Made by a program: the position numbers and the translations under genes. This document shows, one piece after another, positions 7,969-12,233 of a stretch of 12,233 bases of DNA (position 1 is the first letter of the stretch; the number at the start of each line of letters is the position of its first letter). The stretch covers positions 2,471-14,703 of the forward strand of contig DYMR01000016.1 of NCBI GenBank assembly GCA_020721485.1. Reading direction: 5' to 3'. The DNA is from Halothiobacillus neapolitanus (GTDB lineage: Bacteria > Pseudomonadota > Gammaproteobacteria > Halothiobacillales > Halothiobacillaceae). The notes under the pieces were generated by a model. It saw only the letters and a list, made by a program, of their open reading frames with translations, made no database searches and was not told the origin of the DNA.

Positions 7969-8582
7969 ACCGCCTGTTTGTCTGGATTTTTGCTGCCCTG
8001 AGCCTGTTCGGCGCCCCGTTGGTGCAGGCCGATGCGCCTGCCGCCAGCCCGGAAGCCGCCATGCAGATGGTGCAAAACACCGCCGATACCGTGATTAAAG
8101 AAATTGCCGCCCAGCAAGATGCGGTACAGAAAGATTCATCGGTACTGCTCGGCATCGTCAAAAAAACCCTGTTGCCGCATGTGGATTCCGAACGCATGAG
8201 CCGCCTGGTATTGGGCCGCTACTGGCGCAGCGCCACCGCCGCGCAGAAAACTGAATTTACCGAACAATTTCAGCAACTTCTGGTGCGAACCTACGCAGGG
8301 CCCTTGTCGAAACTGGGGAATCAAACCATTAAAGTCACTGGCACCAAACCGGGGCCGGAATCGGGCGAATTGGTGGTGGAATCGGAGTTGATCGGCGGCG
8401 ATATGGGCAAAGTGCCGGTGAATTACCGCGTCGCGCCCGTCAACGGCCAATGGCAGGCGTTCGATGTGGTGATCGACGGCATCAGCCTCATCAACAACTA
8501 CCGGGGCAGCTTTGCCGAAGTCATTCAGCGCAAAGGCCTTGATGGCTTAATCAACACCTTAAAGAGCCAAAACAATGGCTGA
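7965..8582 (+). CDS. mlaC: MlaC, periplasmic phospholipid-binding protein
   Basis: MlaC shuttles phospholipids across the periplasm between the MlaFEDB complex and the outer-membrane partner (MlaA in E. coli). The 205-residue product has a signal peptide cleaved after about residue 22 (LVQA-DA), then the MlaC/Ttg2D domain. Family-type stretches include LLPHVDSERMSRLVLGRYWRSAT, FQQLLVRTYAGPL and the C-terminal DVVIDGISLINNYRGSFAEVI. The length is normal. Its ATG overlaps the TolC-family stop, and its stop overlaps mlaB by eight bases. Identification is secure. No mlaA is present in the window. Confidence 0.95.
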   Translation: MNRLFVWIFAALSLFGAPLVQADAPAASPEAAMQMVQNTADTVIKEIAAQQDAVQKDSSVLLGIVKKTLLPHVDSERMSRLVLGRYWRSATAAQKTEFTEQFQQLLVRTYAGPLSKLGNQTIKVTGTKPGPESGELVVESELIGGDMGKVPVNYRVAPVNGQWQAFDVVIDGISLINNYRGSFAEVIQRKGLDGLINTLKSQNNG

Positions 8583-8919
8583 GCCGACGCCGGCGGCAAC
8601 GACCACCGCCGAGCCGCTGCACCTAGTACACACGCCGGGGTGTTTGCGGGTGCAGGGCGATTTGACGCGCCCGCAGATTGAAGCGCTGACGAGCCATGCC
8701 CTGCCCACGCTGGAGGGGCAGGGCAAAGGCAGCCGCCTCGAAATTGCCTTGGGTCAGGTGCGGGCGATTGATACCGTGGGCGTTGCGTTTCTGTTGGGCT
8801 GGCAGGCCAGCGCGCAAGCACAATCCATAGCGCTGCGGTACACTCACCCGCCCAAAGCGTTGCGCGCCATGGCCGAAGTGTATGGACTGGGCGCGCTGAT
8901 GCCGTTCGAGGGTCTGTAA
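8575..8919 (+). CDS. mlaB: MlaB, STAS-domain subunit of the Mla complex
   Basis: MlaB is a small cytoplasmic STAS-domain protein that binds MlaF and stabilises the ABC complex. The 114-residue product has a low-complexity start (1-15), a strand-rich section LRVQGDLTRPQIEAL (24-38) and the STAS motif VRAIDTVGVAFLLGW (62-76). Thr67 occupies the position of the functional Ser/Thr in other MlaB proteins. STAS proteins are weakly conserved, so identity relies on this motif plus place at the end of the mla genes. It starts inside mlaC (eight-base overlap), with AAAGAG a short distance upstream. It is the last gene of the coupled run. Confidence 0.92.
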   Translation: MAEPTPAATTTAEPLHLVHTPGCLRVQGDLTRPQIEALTSHALPTLEGQGKGSRLEIALGQVRAIDTVGVAFLLGWQASAQAQSIALRYTHPPKALRAMAEVYGLGALMPFEGL

Positions 8920-10265
<1,346 letters not shown>

Positions 10266-10281
10266 ACGAGAGTTTGAACCG

Positions 10282-10944
10282 ATGAACCCTCCCGCTGCCG
10301 ACGCCCCGCTGATCGTCGCTCTATCCAAAGGGCGAATTTTCAAAGACACGCTGCCCTTGCTCACGCATGCCGGCATCGTGCCGATTGATGATCCGGAAAC
10401 CACCCGCAAACTCATTCTCGATACCAATCATCCGGGAATTAAGTTGCTGATTTTGCGCGCATCCGATGTGCCGACCTATGTGCAATACGGCGCGGCGGAT
10501 GTGGGCGTGGCGGGCAAAGATGTGCTGATGGAGCACGGCGGCGACGGCCTGTTCGAGCTGCTCGACCTTCAGATTGCCCGCTGCAAACTGATGGTGGCCG
10601 GCCGTCCGGGCTGCTTGGATCGGCCGGGGCGGCTGCGGGTGGCGACCAAATTTGTGCATTCCGCCGAGCATTTTTTTGCGGATGCCGGTCGGCAAATCGA
10701 GCTCATCAAGCTGTACGGCTCGATGGAGCTGGCGCCGTTGGTGGACTTGGCCGATTGCATCGTCGATGTGGTCGATACCGGCAACACCCTGCGCGCGAAC
10801 GGCTTGGAGCCGCTGTTGCACATGGCGGATATTTCCTCCCGATTGATCGTCAACCGCGCCGCGTTCAAGCTCAAGCACGCGGCGATTGCGGCGCTGGCCG
10901 ATCACTTGGCCGACTACCTCAACAAAGATACCCCCCCGCAGTAA
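10282..10944 (+). CDS. hisG: ATP phosphoribosyltransferase, short-form catalytic subunit (HisG)
   Basis: HisG condenses ATP and PRPP in the first step of histidine synthesis. The 220-residue product is the short form. It has the catalytic domains, with ALSKGRIF (13-20), [24 protein letters not shown] (59-82) and the PRPP-binding segment [15 protein letters not shown] (161-175), but ends where the long form (about 299 residues in E. coli) would begin its C-terminal regulatory domain. Known short-form enzymes work as a complex with HisZ, a histidyl-tRNA-synthetase-like regulatory subunit, which is not in this window. The ATG at 10282 has GAGAG at 10268-10272. An extended in-frame start inside murA is rejected. 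A run of seven C at 10931-10937 sits just before the stop. Confidence 0.95.
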   Translation: MNPPAADAPLIVALSKGRIFKDTLPLLTHAGIVPIDDPETTRKLILDTNHPGIKLLILRASDVPTYVQYGAADVGVAGKDVLMEHGGDGLFELLDLQIARCKLMVAGRPGCLDRPGRLRVATKFVHSAEHFFADAGRQIELIKLYGSMELAPLVDLADCIVDVVDTGNTLRANGLEPLLHMADISSRLIVNRAAFKLKHAAIAALADHLADYLNKDTPPQ

Positions 10945-10999
10945 ACCGCCTGACTGCCGGGTGGCTGTGCTGAACTTGCGGATTTTGGAATACCCGTCA

Positions 11000-12233
11000 A
11001 TGAACATCCAACGCCTGAATACGCTGTCCGCCGATTTTGACGCCCGATTGTCGGCGCTGCTCGCTTGGGAATCGGTGTCCGATGACCAAGTATTCTCCAC
11101 CGTGCAGGGCATCCTGCGGGATGTGCGCGCGCGCGGGGATGCCGCCGTGTTGGACTACACCGCCCGTTTCGATCATTTTCACGCGAAGGACATGGCCGAA
11201 CTGGAAGTCTCCGTGCCGCGCATGGAGGCATCGCTGGCACGCATTCCCGCCGCGCAGCGCGATGCCCTGGAGCAAGCCGCCGAGCGCATTCGCCGCTACG
11301 CCGAGCGCCAAAAGCTGGAATCTTGGCAGTATGTCGAGGCCGATGGCACCGTTTTGGGGCAGAAAGTGACCCCGCTCGACCGCGTGGGGCTATATGTGCC
11401 GGGCGGCAAGGCGGCGTATCCCTCGTCGGTGCTGATGAACGCCATTCCGGCCAAAGTCGCGGGCGTGCCGGAATTGATCGTGGTGGCGCCGGCACCCCGA
11501 GGCGAGCTGAATGATTTAGTGCTTGCCGCCTGCCGGATTGCCGGTGCCGACCGCGTGTTCGCCATCGGCGGCGCGCAAGCCGTGGCCGCCTTGGCCTACG
11601 GCACAACCCGCATTCCGCCGGTCGATAAAATCACCGGTCCGGGCAATATTTTCGTGGCCACGGCCAAACGCATGGTCTTCGGCACCGTCGGCATCGACAT
11701 GATCGCCGGCCCCTCGGAAATCGTGGTGGTCTGCGATGGCAAAACCGATCCCGATTGGATTGCGATGGACTTATTCTCGCAAGCCGAACACGACGAACAA
11801 GCGCAAGCGATTTTGATTTCCCCCGATGCGGCCTTCCTCGATGCGGCGGCGGCGGCGGCGACTCGACTGGTGAAAACCATGCCGCGTGGCGACATCATTC
11901 TCGCCTCCATGCAAAGCCGGGGCGCGTTGATCCAAGTGCGCGATTTGGACGAAGCCGCCGCCGTGGTGAACGCCATCGCGCCGGAGCATTTGGAATTATC
12001 CCTCGATGAGGCCGAGGCCTACGCCGAAAAAATTCGTCACGCCGGGGCGATTTTTATGGGGCGTTACACCGCCGAGGCGCTGGGTGACTACTGCGCCGGC
12101 CCGAACCATGTGCTGCCCACCTCCCGCACCGCCCGATTCTCCTCGCCGCTGGGGGTGTACGACTTCCAAAAACGCAGCAGCCTGATCGGTTGCTCGGCGC
12201 AGGGCGCCTCCGCGCTCGGGAAAATCGCGCGGG
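11000..12233 (+). CDS. hisD: Histidinol dehydrogenase (HisD), 3' end outside window
   Basis: HisD oxidises histidinol to histidine in two NAD-dependent steps, the last reactions of the pathway. The first 411 residues are visible and uninterrupted; E. coli HisD has 434, so only the C-terminal tail is cut by the window edge. Visible features include [18 protein letters not shown] (130-147), [11 protein letters not shown] (210-220), zinc ligands Gln261 and His264 in SQAEHDEQ, the catalytic Glu329-His330 pair in APEHLE, and Asp363 and His370 in [13 protein letters not shown]. The last expected zinc ligand, a C-terminal His, lies beyond the edge. The start at 11000 gives the usual N terminus. It lies 55 bases after hisG, with only a weak TGGAA as ribosome-binding site. 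Confidence 0.96.
   Translation, partial: MNIQRLNTLSADFDARLSALLAWESVSDDQVFSTVQGILRDVRARGDAAVLDYTARFDHFHAKDMAELEVSVPRMEASLARIPAAQRDALEQAAERIRRYAERQKLESWQYVEADGTVLGQKVTPLDRVGLYVPGGKAAYPSSVLMNAIPAKVAGVPELIVVAPAPRGELNDLVLAACRIAGADRVFAIGGAQAVAALAYGTTRIPPVDKITGPGNIFVATAKRMVFGTVGIDMIAGPSEIVVVCDGKTDPDWIAMDLFSQAEHDEQAQAILISPDAAFLDAAAAAATRLVKTMPRGDIILASMQSRGALIQVRDLDEAAAVVNAIAPEHLELSLDEAEAYAEKIRHAGAIFMGRYTAEALGDYCAGPNHVLPTSRTARFSSPLGVYDFQKRSSLIGCSAQGASALGKIAR
11843..11860 (+). repeat. (GCG)6 trinucleotide run in hisD
   Basis: Six consecutive GCG codons give Ala282-Ala287 in a surface-helix region between the zinc-binding segment and the catalytic Glu-His motif. It is in frame and probably benign, but is a small slippage-prone tract in a gene otherwise free of repeats. 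Confidence 0.7.

Noticed and set aside
10931..10937. Run of seven C near the hisG stop as a programmed frameshift or phase-variation site
   Set aside because: It affects only the last few residues of HisG, which is already complete, so slippage there would change little.

Overview
The window is a gene-dense stretch of a Gram-negative proteobacterial chromosome, most likely gammaproteobacterial. It has moderately high GC, a divergent lpt/kds versus mla arrangement, and mla-murA-hisG-hisD linkage of the kind seen in Pseudomonas-like genomes. I cannot name the genus. No RNA genes, CRISPR arrays or insertion sequences are visible.

Left arm, minus strand (about 1-2805): kdsD, kdsC, lptC and lptA in transcription order. 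KdsD and KdsC make Kdo, the inner-core sugar of LPS. LptC and LptA form the inner-membrane/periplasmic part of the bridge that carries LPS to the outer membrane. kdsC/lptC and lptC/lptA overlap by ATGA, so the four genes look like one translationally coupled operon. lptA runs off the left edge inside an unusual pentapeptide-repeat tail.

Divergent control region (2806-3040): it contains a good extended -10 element for the kdsD side and a TGACC-N6-GGTCA inverted repeat. No convincing promoter is visible for the rightward side.

Right arm, plus strand (3041-8919): an eight-gene run of a SUMF1/FGE-like protein, an unrecognised 171-aa protein, mlaF, mlaE, mlaD, a TolC-family outer-membrane protein, mlaC and mlaB. 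Nearly every junction overlaps or is separated by one base. Mla is the ABC system that moves phospholipids between the inner and outer membranes. The embedded TolC-like gene and the two leading genes are not part of the Escherichia coli mla operon and are the most interesting content of the window.

Right end (9006-12233): murA (first step of peptidoglycan synthesis), hisG (short, HisZ-dependent type) and hisD (truncated by the right edge). The ibaG/bolA-like gene that lies between mlaB and murA in E. coli is absent.

A second theme is in-frame minisatellites at protein termini: 15-bp units in the lptA tail, 15-bp units near the start of the SUMF1-like gene, and 12-bp units at the start of mlaE.
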